NCBI GenBank assembly: GCA_014281115.1
Contig: JACONQ010000026.1
Span: 1-64,000 of the forward strand
Origin: Laburnicola sp. R22_1
Taxonomy: Eukaryota > Ascomycota > Dothideomycetes > Pleosporales > Didymosphaeriaceae
Length of the DNA stretch: 64,000 nt
Reading direction: 5' to 3'
Below, one piece after another: positions 42,601 through 55,232 of the stretch (position 1 is its first letter; the number at the start of each line of letters is the position of its first letter). A program made the translations under genes and the position numbers. The notes under the pieces are model-generated. The model saw only the letters and a program-made list of their open reading frames with translations, did not search any database and had not been told where the DNA came from.

Positions 42601-44862
42601 TTATACCTTGGACTGCCATATTAGGGCTACGGTATTATAGGGTTTAACAATCAAATTCCTGGGAACTCCTAAAGCTTATACTACCAAGTTATAATCGAAA
42701 GATTATTGACGGCTGAAATAATTTCTCAGGTATGGTAATAATATATAAGATGATCGAAAGAGAAATGGACAATCGAGGATCTAAATCAGTAAGAAATACT
42801 GATTTTAAAAATAACAATCCATTATTATTTTCTAAGTCAGTAATATAGAAGAATATTGCTGTAAAAGAGCAACGAGTATACGGTTGTTGATGCATTATCC
42901 ATCAAGGATTAATACATTTAAGATTTACTCTAATGGATTTCGAAAGAAATTATAAAGTCAAAACCCTATCTAAACAATTAAATTAATTAGTATGTTTACC
43001 CCTTAACTATTTAGTCAATAAAAGCTCCAGAATTTCATACTAAACTTACTAAAATAGTACTAAAAAAATTATTTTTTAAGTGTTATTGAGGATAAAACTA
43101 CAAATAGATCCTATTCACTCTTATTTATAACAGGCTTCACAGATGCTGAATGTTGTTTTTCAATTAGTATTATATAGAGCTCTATATATCATACAGGTTT
43201 AGAAGTTCAATGTAATTTTCAAATTAATTACACGAGAGAGATTAAACTATTTTAGAATATATTAAAGCAAGTTTAGGTGGAATAGGATACATGAATGTTG
43301 GAAAAGCTTATTGTGTTTTCAGAATTAGAAATCTAAACCAACTATTATTGCTTATAACTTTTTTAGATAAATATACTCTAACTCAAAAGAAAGGAGATTA
43401 TATTTTATTTAAGCAAGATATTTTATTTAAGCAAGTAATATTAAGCATGCAGCAAAATAACATATTAATAATGAAGGATTGTTGGAAATAGTTGAATTAA
43501 AAGCGTTTCTTAGGTTTAACTGATACATTGAGATAGGCTTTCCCTAATATAATGCAGCTCCTTGCTCTAAAGTAATAGATAAAAATATACCTTATTATCT
43601 ATGAGTTGTGGTATTTACTTCAGGAGAGGCTAATTTCCAAGTAGTTTAGTTAAGATCGTTTTAAAGGTTTAGCCTTTAAAATAAATAAGCATAGTTGTGA
43701 CAAATAACTAATGAGAAGCTTAATTAAAAATTGAGGGTGTGTATATTATTACGCTAGTGTAGAAAGAGGTGATTTTAAAGTTACAATATTCTCACATATT
43801 ACAGAAATAATTAGTACTTTTTTTTATAAGAATCTAATATTAGGGGGGGGGTTAAAGACTTGTATTTCCAATATTTATATTTGGTAGCAAAAAAGGGGAA
43901 GCTGGAATACATAAAACTCCAGAGGGTATGACTGAAATACGTAAAATTAAAACCGCATTAATACAGGTAGAAATTTACGGATAAATAGTTAACTTATACA
44001 CTTATATATTTAATTGCATGAAAAATTTGATGAATTGTATGGTCCTGGTTTAATGATATTAGATTATAACCTAGGTATACTATATCTTTTAGCTATGTCT
44101 TCATTAGCTACATATGGAATTTTGCTGGCTGGATGATCAGCTAATTCTAAATATGCATTCCTAGGGTCCTTAAGAAGTACAGCTCAATTAATTAGTTATG
44201 AATTAATCTTAAGTTCTGCTATTCTTCTTGTAGTTTTATTAGCAGGTAGTTTAGATATAACTGTTATTATAGAAGCTCAAAGAGCTATTTGATATATAAT
44301 TCCTTTATTTCCTATATTCCTTGTCTTTTTTATAGGATCCATAGCAGAAACAAACAGAGCCCCCTTTGATTTGGCAGAGGCTGAATCAGAATTAGTTAGT
44401 GGGTTTATGACTGAACATTCAGCGGTTATATTTGTATTTTTCTTTTTAGCTGAATATGCTAGTATTGTACTTATTTGTATTTTAAATAGTATTTTATTTT
44501 TAGGTGGTTATCTTTTTGACTTTAATTTTTACCTTTATCCATATTTATTATTATTACAAAATATAGCAAGTGATAGTTATATGTATCTAACTTATAATGA
44601 ATCTAATTTTAATGTTATTAATTTTAATAATTATAGTACAGTAATAGGAACATTAGTAAGTGGTTTAGTTATAGGAGTTAAAGCTTGTATAATGATTTTT
44701 GTTTTCATATGAGCTAGAGCTTCTTTCCCTAGAATACGTTATGACCAACTTATGTCTTATTGTTGAACTGTTTTATTACCAATAGTTATCGCATTTATTG
44801 TACTAGTCCCTTGTATTTTATATAGCTTTGATATTATACCTTGTAATATTCCTGTATTATAA
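39638..44862 (+). CDS. nad1: NADH dehydrogenase subunit 1, three exons
   Basis: Complex I subunit. Exons: 39638-39781 ([20 protein letters not shown]...RRLGPNAVG), ~42465-42609 ([20 protein letters not shown]...YAVIP), 44039-44862 ([20 protein letters not shown]...IIPCNIPVL). Sum about 370 aa. Conserved: [20 protein letters not shown] and [20 protein letters not shown]. The loop after GGYLFDFN is enlarged ([20 protein letters not shown]). The 3' part is duplicated at 45705. Confidence 0.94.
40180..40620 (+). pseudogene. LAGLIDADG endonuclease relic
   Basis: Pieces include [20 protein letters not shown] with [16 protein letters not shown] (~40240-40370) and, from ~40510, LLGFVEGDG followed by TAA, then [21 protein letters not shown] stop lies right after the active motif and frames change, so the gene is dead. 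Confidence 0.7.
41640..41750 (-). repeat. Inverted copy of 691-803
   Basis: The reverse complement of the N-terminal coding part of the unknown ORF at 635 (GCTATTTTCTTTATAGGATT, and so on) lies in nad1 intron 1 with few changes. The module sequence has therefore moved into an intron in opposite orientation. Confidence 0.85.
42610..44038 (+). mobile_element. nad1 group I intron 2 (decayed ORF)
   Basis: Core words AATTCCTGGGAACTCC (~42654), CTACCAAGTTATAATCG (~42680), GGACAATCGAGGATCTAA (~42767), AGAGCAACGAGTATAC (~42857) match the nad5 intron family. A degenerate LAGLIDADG frame fills 43130-43985. Confidence 0.8.
43120..43985 (+). pseudogene. LAGLIDADG endonuclease relic
   Basis: [18 protein letters not shown] starts as motif 1, then a [23 protein letters not shown] and [20 protein letters not shown] follow in frame 43291-43491. 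[13 protein letters not shown] (~43616) is the second motif, again followed by stops. Related to the nad5 intron ORF. Confidence 0.75.
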
Positions 44863-44940
44863 GTTTTACTTTCTTTTAATATATTGAAATAATGTTTAAA
44901 CATACATATAATACTAGTCCCTTTTGTTTTCATAGCTTTT

Positions 44941-45113
44941 TTTTAATTTCTATTTATAATAGAGAAATTAGAAAATATGTTTTAAAGCACCAATCTCATT
45001 CATTAATAAATTATTAAAATATATAATATATCCATTTAACATATATACTTAGATTATCTTTTTAAAACATACCACTATTGTGTGTAATTTTATAATAATT
45101 TGTATAAATTAAA
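44941..45113 (+). repeat. nad1 leader repeat, copy 3
   Basis: Matches 39467-39637 with a handful of changes and ends just before the ATG at 45115. Confidence 0.8.
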
Positions 45114-45114
45114 T

Positions 45115-45655
45115 ATGAAAAAAACTTTAATTTCTCTTTTTCTAAGTACTATTTTCACATTTATCCTTAAATATATAATGATCTATTATTTTAATATAGA
45201 TATTTTTGCTATAAAAGAAAACCCAATTATAAGTTTTTTTTTCTATCTTAAGTATCAATGTTATAAGATTAGCTATAAGAGAATATATTGAAACTTATGC
45301 TTTAGCTATGAATCCTGCTGGGGGTAATCCTGGAGGTGGTAATTCTCAACAAGGTCCACGTGGTTTAAATAGGGTTAACCCTGTAGCAGATCCTACAAGA
45401 GTTAGATGACACCATTATATAAATCCTGTAACAGGACTACAACAAACTACATACCAACCCTACGCTTTGAATCTAGCTACTTACTTGGATAGTATTAGGA
45501 ACTTGAATGGAGGGAGAGTCTCACCTGTATACAACACTTTAATTAATGGTGTTGATCGTCATTGATTAAATTCGTATTACCAAGGATTGGGCAGAAACCC
45601 TACTATTGCCCAAAATGATAAGAATTTATCCAAAGCTTTAAGAAACTTACGATAA
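45115..45655 (+). CDS. Unknown membrane-anchored ORF behind a nad1-type leader, one frame break
   Basis: ATG 45115 gives MKKTLISLFLSTIFTFILKY, a signal-like membrane segment. At the T9 run 45234-45242 the second frame takes over (INVIRLAIREYIETYALAMN), then GGNPGGGNSQQGPRG and a soluble end (WHHYINPVTGLQQTTYQPYA...NDKNLSKALRNLR) to TAA 45653. The first frame alone stops near 45320. Architecture and position match the ORF at 635, with a faint local resemblance (RAIRCHH versus RVRWHH). Family unknown. Confidence 0.5.
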
Positions 45656-45704
45656 AATGTGTTTACTTAATAGCACAAAATTTTCTATATTCATTGTGTT
45701 TTTA

Positions 45705-46261
45705 TAGGATCTATAGCAGAAATAAACAGAGCCCCCTTTGATTTGGCAGAGGCTGAATCAGAATTAGTTAGTGGGTTTATGACTGAACATTCAGCGCTTC
45801 AATTTGTATTTTTCTTTTTAGCTGAATATGCTAGTATTGTACTTATTTGTATTTTAAATAGTATTTTATTTTTAGGTGGTTATCTTTTTGACTTTAATTT
45901 TTACCTTTATCCATATTTATTGTTATTACCTTTATCCATATTTATTGTTATTACAAAATATAGCAGGTGATAGTTATATGTCTCTAACTGATAATGAATC
46001 TAATTTTAATGTTATTAACTTTGATAATTATAGTACAGTAATAGGAACATTAGTAAGTGGTTTAGTTATAGGAGTTAAAGCTTGTATAATGATTTTTGTT
46101 TTCATATGAGCTAGAGCTTCTTTCCCTAGAATACGTTATGACCAACTTATGTCTTATTGTTGAACTGTTTTATTACCAATAGTTATCGCATTTATTGTAC
46201 TAGTCCCTTGTATTTTATATAGCTTTGATATTATACCTTGAAATATTCCTGTATTATAAGT
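45705..46261 (+). pseudogene. nad1: nad1 3' copy
   Basis: Repeats nad1 exon 3 from [17 protein letters not shown] to IPVL. A ~25-bp tandem duplication (CCTTTATCCATATTTATTGT) near 45925 breaks the frame. The copy begins at the same place as the fragment at 1376. Confidence 0.92.
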
Positions 46262-47136
46262 TTTACTATCTTTTACAATTTATAGTAATAATTCATGTTT
46301 AAATAGATAGACTATATTTTACAAAAAAAATGGTAGAGATGGTATAAACTATAGGTTTTAAAAGGTTTGATTCCTTCACGCCTTACTTTTTTTTTCAATC
46401 TATAAACTTATAGATTTAACTTAAATTTAGTTAAAACAGAGTAAATTTAAATGTTATCTTTAAAATTAAATTTGTTGTAAGAATTTTCTTGAGTTAAGCA
46501 AAATTAAAACATTGATTACACTAAATAATTAAACAGAGTTAAAATAAACATATCTTGTGGATTTATAAATCAAAGTAAAAAAATCTAATTAGATAATAAA
46601 TATTAAAAACCAAAGTATAAAGTTGTGATCTAAATGTAAGTTATATTCACTTTATTAACCTAAAGATCCAAGTATAAAAGGGAAGTCCAGCAGTTTAAAC
46701 ATAATTTAGGATTAAGTGAGGGACAAGCCTAGGTAATAGACAGAAAATATAAAGAATAAAACTTTTGGTGTTTTATTTAAAAAGAAAGCCTTACTTAATA
46801 TTTTTTATTAAATTTTAAAGACAAGATTCAGCTTACTGCTGTTCAAGTAATATATAAAAAAGGGTTAGATTTTCTAAAAAAAAGGTGTATTAATATCTAG
46901 TTATGTATCATATACTCTTATAAAACATTAACAAGATCTTATACACTAAAATCACATTCTAAAAATTTTAAGAAAAAAATAATAATTTATAAACAAAAAT
47001 AAAAAAAAACAATGTTTATTATTTACATTAATTATTAAAATATTTTAAATAACTATATTAATAATATATGTTATAATGTGTAAATGTAATTAAACATCTT
47101 CATATTAAATAAAAAAAAAAATAACTACTATTACCC
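46262..47136 (+). other. AT-rich intergenic region before cob
   Basis: About 875 bp with no gene recognised. A T-arm-like sequence near 46360 (AAGGTTTGATTCCTT) lacks a partner acceptor. The cob leader or promoter presumably lies here, but no motif stands out. Confidence 0.45.
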
Positions 47137-50100
47137 ATGAGATTATTAAAGAGTCATCCAATATTAAGATTAGCGAATTCTTATCTAGTAGATTCGCCAC
47201 AGCCTATTAATTTAAGTTACTTCTGAAATTTTGGTTCTTTATTGGCAATTTGTTTAGTTATACAAATTATTACTGGTGTAACTTTAGCAATTAATGGGTT
47301 GCTATAAAATCTTACTATATGCTGGAACACCCTCATAAATCCATTGGTAGTGACATAAAGTCTGCAGGAAAATGGCAATCAGCAGGAAACCAAAGTAATT
47401 TTAAATTATTACTAGGATCCTCAGAGACTATACGTAAGACACATATATTAATATACTATATTAATATAAGTGAAGATATAGTCCACCCCATTTTTGAAAG
47501 AAATGGAAATGATTACAAAAGCTTTTATCTTTGTACTCTTATTTTAATATTATGCATTTCAAAATATTGTTATAATTCTCTTTCTATGTGTAAAAATTTA
47601 ACTGGGCAAGATAGATATAGTAGTACGAATAAACAAATATTATCTGAAACGTTTACTTTAAATCCTTGATGGGTTACAGGATTCTCTGATGCAGAAGGTT
47701 CATTTAATATGTCTATATTTAAATCTAAAACTGCTGCTACAGGTTGAACTATAGAGCCTTGTTTTATTATAACCTTAAATATTAGGGATTTAGAGTTGTT
47801 AAATGCTATTAAAAATTTCTTTTCTGTCGGTTCTGTATCTGTAGCAGGTAAAGATGCACGGTTTAGAGTTAGATCCAGATCAGAACTTAGCGTAATTATT
47901 GCTCATTTTAATGAATATCCTTTACAAAGTACTAAAGCTCTAAATTTCATATATTTTTGTGAAATTCTTAATCTTATTAATAATAAAGCTCACACTAATA
48001 TTGAAGGGTTTTTAAGACTAGCTTATTTAATAAATTGATTGAATAAACCTCTATCTGATTCTTTATTAGCTAAATTGGTGCAATTAGGCCCTATACCAAA
48101 AGTAGAGTTTGAAACACCTTATGACTTTAGTTCCGCAAATCGGGTACAAACTCTAAACCCGTTCTGGATATCTGGGTTTGTTGCTGGTGAAGGTTCATTT
48201 ACTTATTTTACAAAAACCCGTGTGAATTCAGCAGGCATGCCCGTTAAGGATTATTCTCTTGTGCTTGAGATTAGTCAAAGAACGCAAGATTTACATTTAT
48301 TATATTTAATAGCTTTTTATTTTAAAACAGGTAAAGTTTATACTGAAACTAGCGGTGTTAGCAGACTTATGTTTCGTAGTAAAGATCATATTATTAGTAC
48401 CCTAGTACCTCACTTTAGAGATTATCCGTTAGAAGGGCATAAGAATCTACAATACTTAGCATGGTCAAAAGCAGTTACTATTTTAACTGACCAGATTAAA
48501 ACAAGTAAAAGAGACGCAGAATTAGAAATGTTAATAAAAGAGTTATCGAGTTTAAAGTAGATGTAGTAAAATATAAATTAGAGGGTTTGGCATTACAACC
48601 CTAGTGTAACAGAAGCATTTAACAGTGTGGAGCATATTATGAGAGACGTTAATAATGGATGATTAATTCGTTATTTACACAGTAACACAGCTTCAGCCTT
48701 TTTCTTCTTGGTATATTTACACATAGGAAGAGGTATGTACTATGGATCATATAGAGCACCAAGAACTCTAGTATGAACTATTGGTACTGTTATCTTTATC
48801 TTAATGATCGCTACAGCCTTCCTGGGTAATAGACATAGCCCAAAATGGTTTAATATAAGTAATAAAAGGAATATAAGTAATAAAGTAAATATTACAAATT
48901 ATAAAGTAAACAAAATATTGTTTACAAATATCGTAAGAAGAGGTTATTGTACAAGTAGTTCTTCAAGTAGTCCTAAAATTTCTGAAAGACTACAAACGAT
49001 TATTAATGAATTAGGTATAAACCCTATGTATATTTATGAGGATATAAATCTAGAAGATACTAGAAAACAAATATTAAATAATACAAAAAATTTAAGTGGT
49101 GTATATATGATAATTAATAAAACAACTAAAGATTGTTATATAGGTTCTGCATCAACCAATAGATTTTATACTAGATTTAGTAATCACGTTATTCACTTTA
49201 GAGGTAGCAAAATAGTTAAATTAGCTATTAAAAAGAATGATTTGAGAAACTTTGCTTTTGTTATAGATTTATATCCTAATGTTGTTGCCAAAGAAAATAA
49301 CAAGGAGTTATTGGATTTAGAGGATAGCTATTTAAAAAGATTAGTACCTAATGACAATATTTTAACAGAAGCAGGTTCTAGTTTTGGTTACAAACATACT
49401 GAAATTGACCGTCAAAAAATGAAAGATGTTTATACTGATGCTAGACGAGAAATGATAGGTAGTCTAAATAGAGGTAAAAAGTTTTCTCCTGAAAGAATAG
49501 AAAAATTGAGACAAAAGGCTTTAGCTAGACCTCCTATGTCAGAAAAACTAAAGAAAAATGTATTACTAACACAAGACCTGTTGTGTTATATAACTTAGAT
49601 AGAACTGTTTACGGTAAATACTCTACTATTTTAGAAGCAAGTGAAGCTATAAATTGTAATGAAAAACTATTAGAAGAGCACTGCAAACAGAAAAAAAGTT
49701 AGTTGAAAAACAGTGAATAGTGGAACATTTATCTGATTAATAGGTTTTACTCTTAGATAAATATTTAATACTTTATTAATATTCGTATTTTTTTCTTATA
49801 TAAATCATAGTCCCATTAGTAAATATTTTTTTTGCAATCTTTATAGAAAAGAAAAAAATTAAAGTGGTATGTCCCGACGGGGATGTAGATTAGTTTTAAT
49901 ACTATTCGGCAATATTAGTGAAAACGGTCAAAATCCACTAGGACAAGACCGTCGGTCCTATAAATGATCGCTACAGGCTGGGTCACTAATGGGTGGCTGA
50001 AACGCTGCTTAATGTACAGTCGTTATTTAGTTAAAACATTCTTTATTTAAATAAAGTTTAAATCTGTATATTACTGCTTCTTTAATTGATTTTTTAATAC

Positions 50101-53044
50101 ATATTGTATTTATGGATTAATTTTTAGATAAGGTAAAAAAAAAAAATTCCGTAGTTCATCAAATAATATAGATGAAGGTGGACCATCTACTCTTACTATA
50201 CTCAATTCAGATAGACCTGTAGAGGCTTCTATTCCTAAATCACCTGTAGAGGCTCCTACTCTTAAATCACCTGTAGAGGCTCCTACTGAACCTAATAGAT
50301 TGCCCAGAGACACAACTAGTAGTACATTAGGTTCTCGTGTTTTAGACACTATTTTGGATGCTATATCTAGTTATAGTGAGTAATATACATGAATTGTTTA
50401 TTCTTTAAATATTTTTTGTTTAATTTTTCTTTTTTAGAAGTAGTATGTCCTGCCCTACGGGCAGATGAGCCTTTGGGGTGCTACAGTTAAACAGGTGAAG
50501 TAATAGCTGTAGTAAAATACCACTAATTGCTGGAAACTCTTAAAAGACAATCAGCAGGAACCTATATTAAATATAGCGCAGCTGTATATAACGAATTCAA
50601 CTTTTGGTTCTTCAGAGACTATACGTGGTACATTTTTTTAATAAAAGTAAAAGCATTTAAATAAGTTTTATAAAAGTAATTATATAGTTAAAAAGATGAA
50701 TATATAGTCCGATCCGTTAACGAGAGTTAGCGATAGGAGAGTCGCGCCTCCACCTTTAGATAAATTTATCAGTATCTTCCAATTTTTTTATAGATGCTGG
50801 GTTGCAAATCATAAAGGCTTAAAGTATTACTTTTTTAATCGCACCTTTTTTATCAGAGTGTTATCAAATTTATTTTTCAACTCATTTTCCCTATGAAGGG
50901 GAACAGGATGAGAATAAAAACGATTAGATTAATGATTTATCAACAGGTGTCCATAAAGAATTACCTAAATTACCTACAGATAGTTATTTTATAGAATGAT
51001 TCATAGGCCTTTGTGAAGCGGAATCTAATTTTTTAATAAGTACAAGAAAAAATGAAAAAGGAGAAGCAGGAGGTTTTAAATTTGTATTTAGAATTGCTTT
51101 ACACATAGACGATAGAAAAATCTTAGAACACATAAAAGATGTTTTAGCTTGCGGTAGATTAAATACTGAGAGAAACACTTTAGTATTTACAATATCTCAA
51201 TTAAGTGATATTGAAACAATATTAATACCTTTGTTTGAAAAATTTCCATTAAATACTACTAAATACTTGGATTATTTAGATTTTAAAGAAGCATTTTTCT
51301 TATTTAAAAATCGTAAATCTAATGAATTAAGTACACTACAAATATACTCAAATATTCTTGAATTGAAACAAAATATGAATTCTAATAAAGTTAATTTTGT
51401 TTTACCTGCAAATCATAATATAAGAATTACAGGTAATTATTTGGTAGGTTTTTTAGAAGGAGATGGGTCATTTTACTTAAATAAACAAGATATGACTGTT
51501 CGTGTTTCACTTGTCACTACTTCGGTAAATAGACAAGTTTTAGAAAAAATACGTGAATTTATTTTAAGTTTATTAGACGAACACTCTTATATGTTAGGTA
51601 GTACTACTAAACTAATTAATATTACCGATAAAAGTAAAAAGTGAATTTAGACCTATTTCTATTTTAGAAATCTACCAAATTGGGTTTATTCATAATATAT
51701 TAATACCTTACTTAGACAGTGTTGAATTTAGAACTAAAAAATTAAAAGATTATTCAGATTTTAAAAGAATAGCTTTTTTAATCTTAGAGGGTAAACATTT
51801 AACTGAAAAAGGTAAAGAGTTAATAATAAAACTGGGAGATTGTATGAATAATAATAGATTATCTACAAACCCTCTCATATTGGATGAAATCGTTAAATCA
51901 GAATTAGATCTTTTAATTAAAGCAGAACCTTTAATACATATTGATTCTGAGGGTAGAGCAATGATAATATCGGAAAAAAAATACATTAGATCTACTTATA
52001 TTATAAAAGCTTATTTTTTTTAATAATTCTTTTAATTATTTTACTAATGGAATATCATGTGCTAAATTTCTTCATGTAAGTAATAATACTATAACTGCTC
52101 GTTTAAATGATGGTAAACCTATAAAAAATAAAGAAGGTTTAGTAGTCGCTAAACGCATAAAAAGAATAAAAGCTTACTTTAAATCAAATTTTTCTCCGGC
52201 TTCGCAGTCTCAGTCTTCATTTCATTGAAATGACGACGCCGAGGCTATTAAAAATTAGTTAAAGCAACCATCTTATTGTGAATTTTGTATTACTAACCTT
52301 ATGAGTGCCATACCTTGAGTAGGGCAAGATATTGTTGAGTTTATTTGAGGAGGTTTCTCAGTAAACAATGCAACATTAAATAGATTTTTCTCATTACATT
52401 TTGTTTTACCTTTCGTATTGGCTGCTTTAGTACTAATGCACTTAATTGTTTTACATGACACTGCAGGGTCAGGTAATCCTATAGGTGTATCTGGAAATTA
52501 TGACAGAGTATCTTTTGCACCCTATTACTTATTTAAAGATCTTATTACAATATTCTTATTTATATTGATATTATCTTTATTTGTGTTCTTTATGCCTAAC
52601 GTGTTAGGTGATTCAGAAAATTATGTAATGGCAAATCCTATGCAAACTCCTGCAGCTATAGTTCCAGAGTGATATCTTCTTCCTTTCTATGCTATACTAA
52701 GATCTATACCTAACAAATTACTAGGAGTTATAGCTATGTTTTCTGCTATTCTTATATTATTGCTATTACCTATTACAGATGTAAGTAGATTAAGAGGTAT
52801 GCAATTTAGACCTGCAAGTAGATGAGCTTTCTATATATTTGTAGCGAATTTCTTTATATTAATGCAATTAGGGGCTAAACATGTAGAGTCTCCATTTATT
52901 GAATTAGGTCAAATTAGCACAGTTCTATACTTTTGATATTTCACAGTTGTAATGTATGGTGTAACTATTACTGAAAATAGTTTATTTGAAATTAATGCTT
53001 ATATATCCAAGATGTTATATAATATGGTGGTATATAAGCCTTAA
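47137..53044 (+). CDS. cob: Apocytochrome b, four exons
   Basis: Core of complex III. Exons: 47137-47291 ([20 protein letters not shown]), 48590-48827 ([20 protein letters not shown]), 50444-50488 ([15 protein letters not shown]), 52289-53044 ([20 protein letters not shown]). The sum is 397 aa, normal. Phases fit: the ATG of TLA|MHYN is split [23 protein letters not shown] and the heme-ligand helices are present. TAA at 53042 ends the gene at the usual place, but the same frame is open for another ~106 codons afterwards. Confidence 0.96.
47292..48589 (+). mobile_element. cob group I intron 1
   Basis: Core words at the 5' end: TATGCTGGAACACC (~47318), CAATCAGCAGGAAACC (~47375), TCCTCAGAGACTATACG (~47417), GAAGATATAGTCCACCCC (~47471). 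The ORF begins inside the core. Confidence 0.87.
47319..48560 (+). CDS. LAGLIDADG homing endonuclease
   Basis: Open from 47319 under code 4 (ATG available; the exon 1 frame stops earlier). Motif 1 [18 protein letters not shown], motif 2 [18 protein letters not shown]. Contains [20 protein letters not shown] and [14 protein letters not shown]. Ends LIKELSSLK at TAG 48558. Intact. Confidence 0.88.
48828..49702 (+). pseudogene. GIY-YIG homing endonuclease, late frame shift
   Basis: In frame with cob exon 2. A basic leader ([19 protein letters not shown]) and a Ser run precede the domain [20 protein letters not shown], then [20 protein letters not shown] and [17 protein letters not shown]. The frame ends at TAG ~49596 after QDLLCYIT; the +1 frame continues [20 protein letters not shown] to 49702, a NUMOD-type tail. 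The nuclease domain itself is intact and could still work. Confidence 0.8.
50133..50383 (+). pseudogene. Low-complexity ORF fragment in cob intron 2
   Basis: After an A12 run the frame reads [20 protein letters not shown], then repeats ([27 protein letters not shown]) and [20 protein letters not shown] to TAA 50381. A hydrophobic stretch ([12 protein letters not shown]) lies just upstream. Same style as the extension modules; probably a decayed insertion. Confidence 0.4.
50928..52200 (+). pseudogene. LAGLIDADG endonuclease with NUMOD tail, frame shifted
   Basis: First frame from 50928: motif 1 [18 protein letters not shown], motif 2 [17 protein letters not shown], closing at TAG ~51645. The +1 frame goes on with [20 protein letters not shown] and [20 protein letters not shown] to ~52020. 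A further frame gives [20 protein letters not shown], a NUMOD-like DNA-binding repeat. Two breaks; both nuclease motifs remain. Confidence 0.75.
52190..52250 (+). repeat. GC-rich palindromic insert
   Basis: CTCCGGCTTCGCAGTCTCAG runs into TTCATTTCATTGAAATGA and ACGACGCCGAGGCT. It contains an inner inverted repeat (TCATTTCA/TGAAATGA) and weak GC outer arms in an AT-rich intron: a candidate mobile GC cluster. Confidence 0.5.
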
Positions 53045-53365
53045 TTTAATAAATATTATAGAGCTTTATTCGTTTCAGATCCTTCAGACAGAACTGCTTT
53101 AAATTATCATTTAAAAAAAGCTAAACTACAAGAATTAGTAAATGACAATGAATATTTTGAAGCATTTAGAGTAACTGCTAAATTAATTTGTGATGTAAAT
53201 ATTAATAGTGTCAAGCAAGATCATCTTTACATTCGTGCGCTTAGATCTTTAAATGAAATGGAAAAACGTGAGATTGCTTTTAATAAAACCAAAGATGAAT
53301 GGTACAAAAATAATCCTACTCATGTTAAATGACTTGAATCTCTAAAGAAATCGGAGGAACGTTAG
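53045..53365 (+). CDS. Open extension after the cob stop
   Basis: In the cob frame, directly after TAA 53042, about 106 codons are open: YYRALFVSDPSDRTALNYHL, KKAKLQELVNDNEYFEAFRV, then KTKDEWYKNNPTHVKWLESL to TAG 53363. No ATG until inside the frame (EMEKRE). Predicted helical and charged, like the ends of the nad4 and nad5 extensions. Either it needs readthrough or it was separated from cob by a stop mutation. Confidence 0.4.
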
Positions 53366-53614
53366 GTTATATGATCTTCTAGAAGCTAAGTTTAAATAAA
53401 TACTTTGGAATGAAGGATTACAGCAGTTAATAAGGGCAATCACTAACATTTTTTCTGATATTAACTAGTGGTATATTTTTTTGGTGTGTTTATTTATTTT
53501 TCGATCTTTTTCCTTTCTATGCTATACTAAGATCTATACCTAACAAATTACTAGGAGTTATAGCTATGTTTTCTGCTATTCTTATATTATTGCTATTACC
53601 TATTACAGATGTTC

Positions 53615-54935
<1,321 letters not shown>

Positions 54936-55007
54936 AAAAAATCTTTTTAGGTTTTATACTTTATATATTATAAATAGTATAAGGTTCATTTTTATACTAG
55001 AAAAAAA

Positions 55008-55078
55008 TTCTTATTAGTTTAATGGCAGAACAATATTTTCCTAAATTATAGGTCTAAGTTCAAGTCTTGGATAAGAAA
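55008..55078 (+). tRNA. tRNA-Arg-like sequence, copy C (probable pseudogene)
   Basis: Same as copy B (TTCTTATTAGTTTAATGGCA...CAAGTCTTGGATAAGAA), with an unpaired anticodon arm. Followed by a broken nad4L start (GGTGAATTTATC, ~55095, then GGAATTTTAGGCTTTTTTAC). Confidence 0.45.
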
Positions 55079-55232
55079 AGAATAGAGGCTTTAAGGTGAA
55101 TTTATCTCGATTTTTTCCGTTGGAATTTTAGGCTTTTTTACCTTAATATATTTATGGTGTTAATAAAAGTATAACTGATAGATTATCAATCTATACTATA
55201 CAGAGGTACTTATCTGTTTTGTTTGTTTATAA

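Larger units (their letters stand above)
48828..50443 (+). mobile_element. cob group I intron 2
   Basis: Splits FLG|YVLPYGQ. Core around 49868-50020: CCCGACGGGGATG, GAAAACGGTCAAAATCC, GATCGCTACAGGCTGGGTCA, AAACGCTGCTTAATGTACAG, of ID-like type. Unusually, ~400 bp including a low-complexity frame separate the core from the next exon. Confidence 0.8.
50489..52288 (+). mobile_element. cob group I intron 3
   Basis: Core at the 5' end: ATTGCTGGAAACTC (~50526), CAATCAGCAGGAACC (~50547), TCTTCAGAGACTATACG (~50609), ATATATAGTCCGATCC (~50701). The HEG frame follows. Confidence 0.85.

Noticed and set aside
46340..46400. tRNA before cob
   Set aside because: A T-arm-like AAGGTTTGATTCCTT is present, but no acceptor or anticodon stem can be paired with it.
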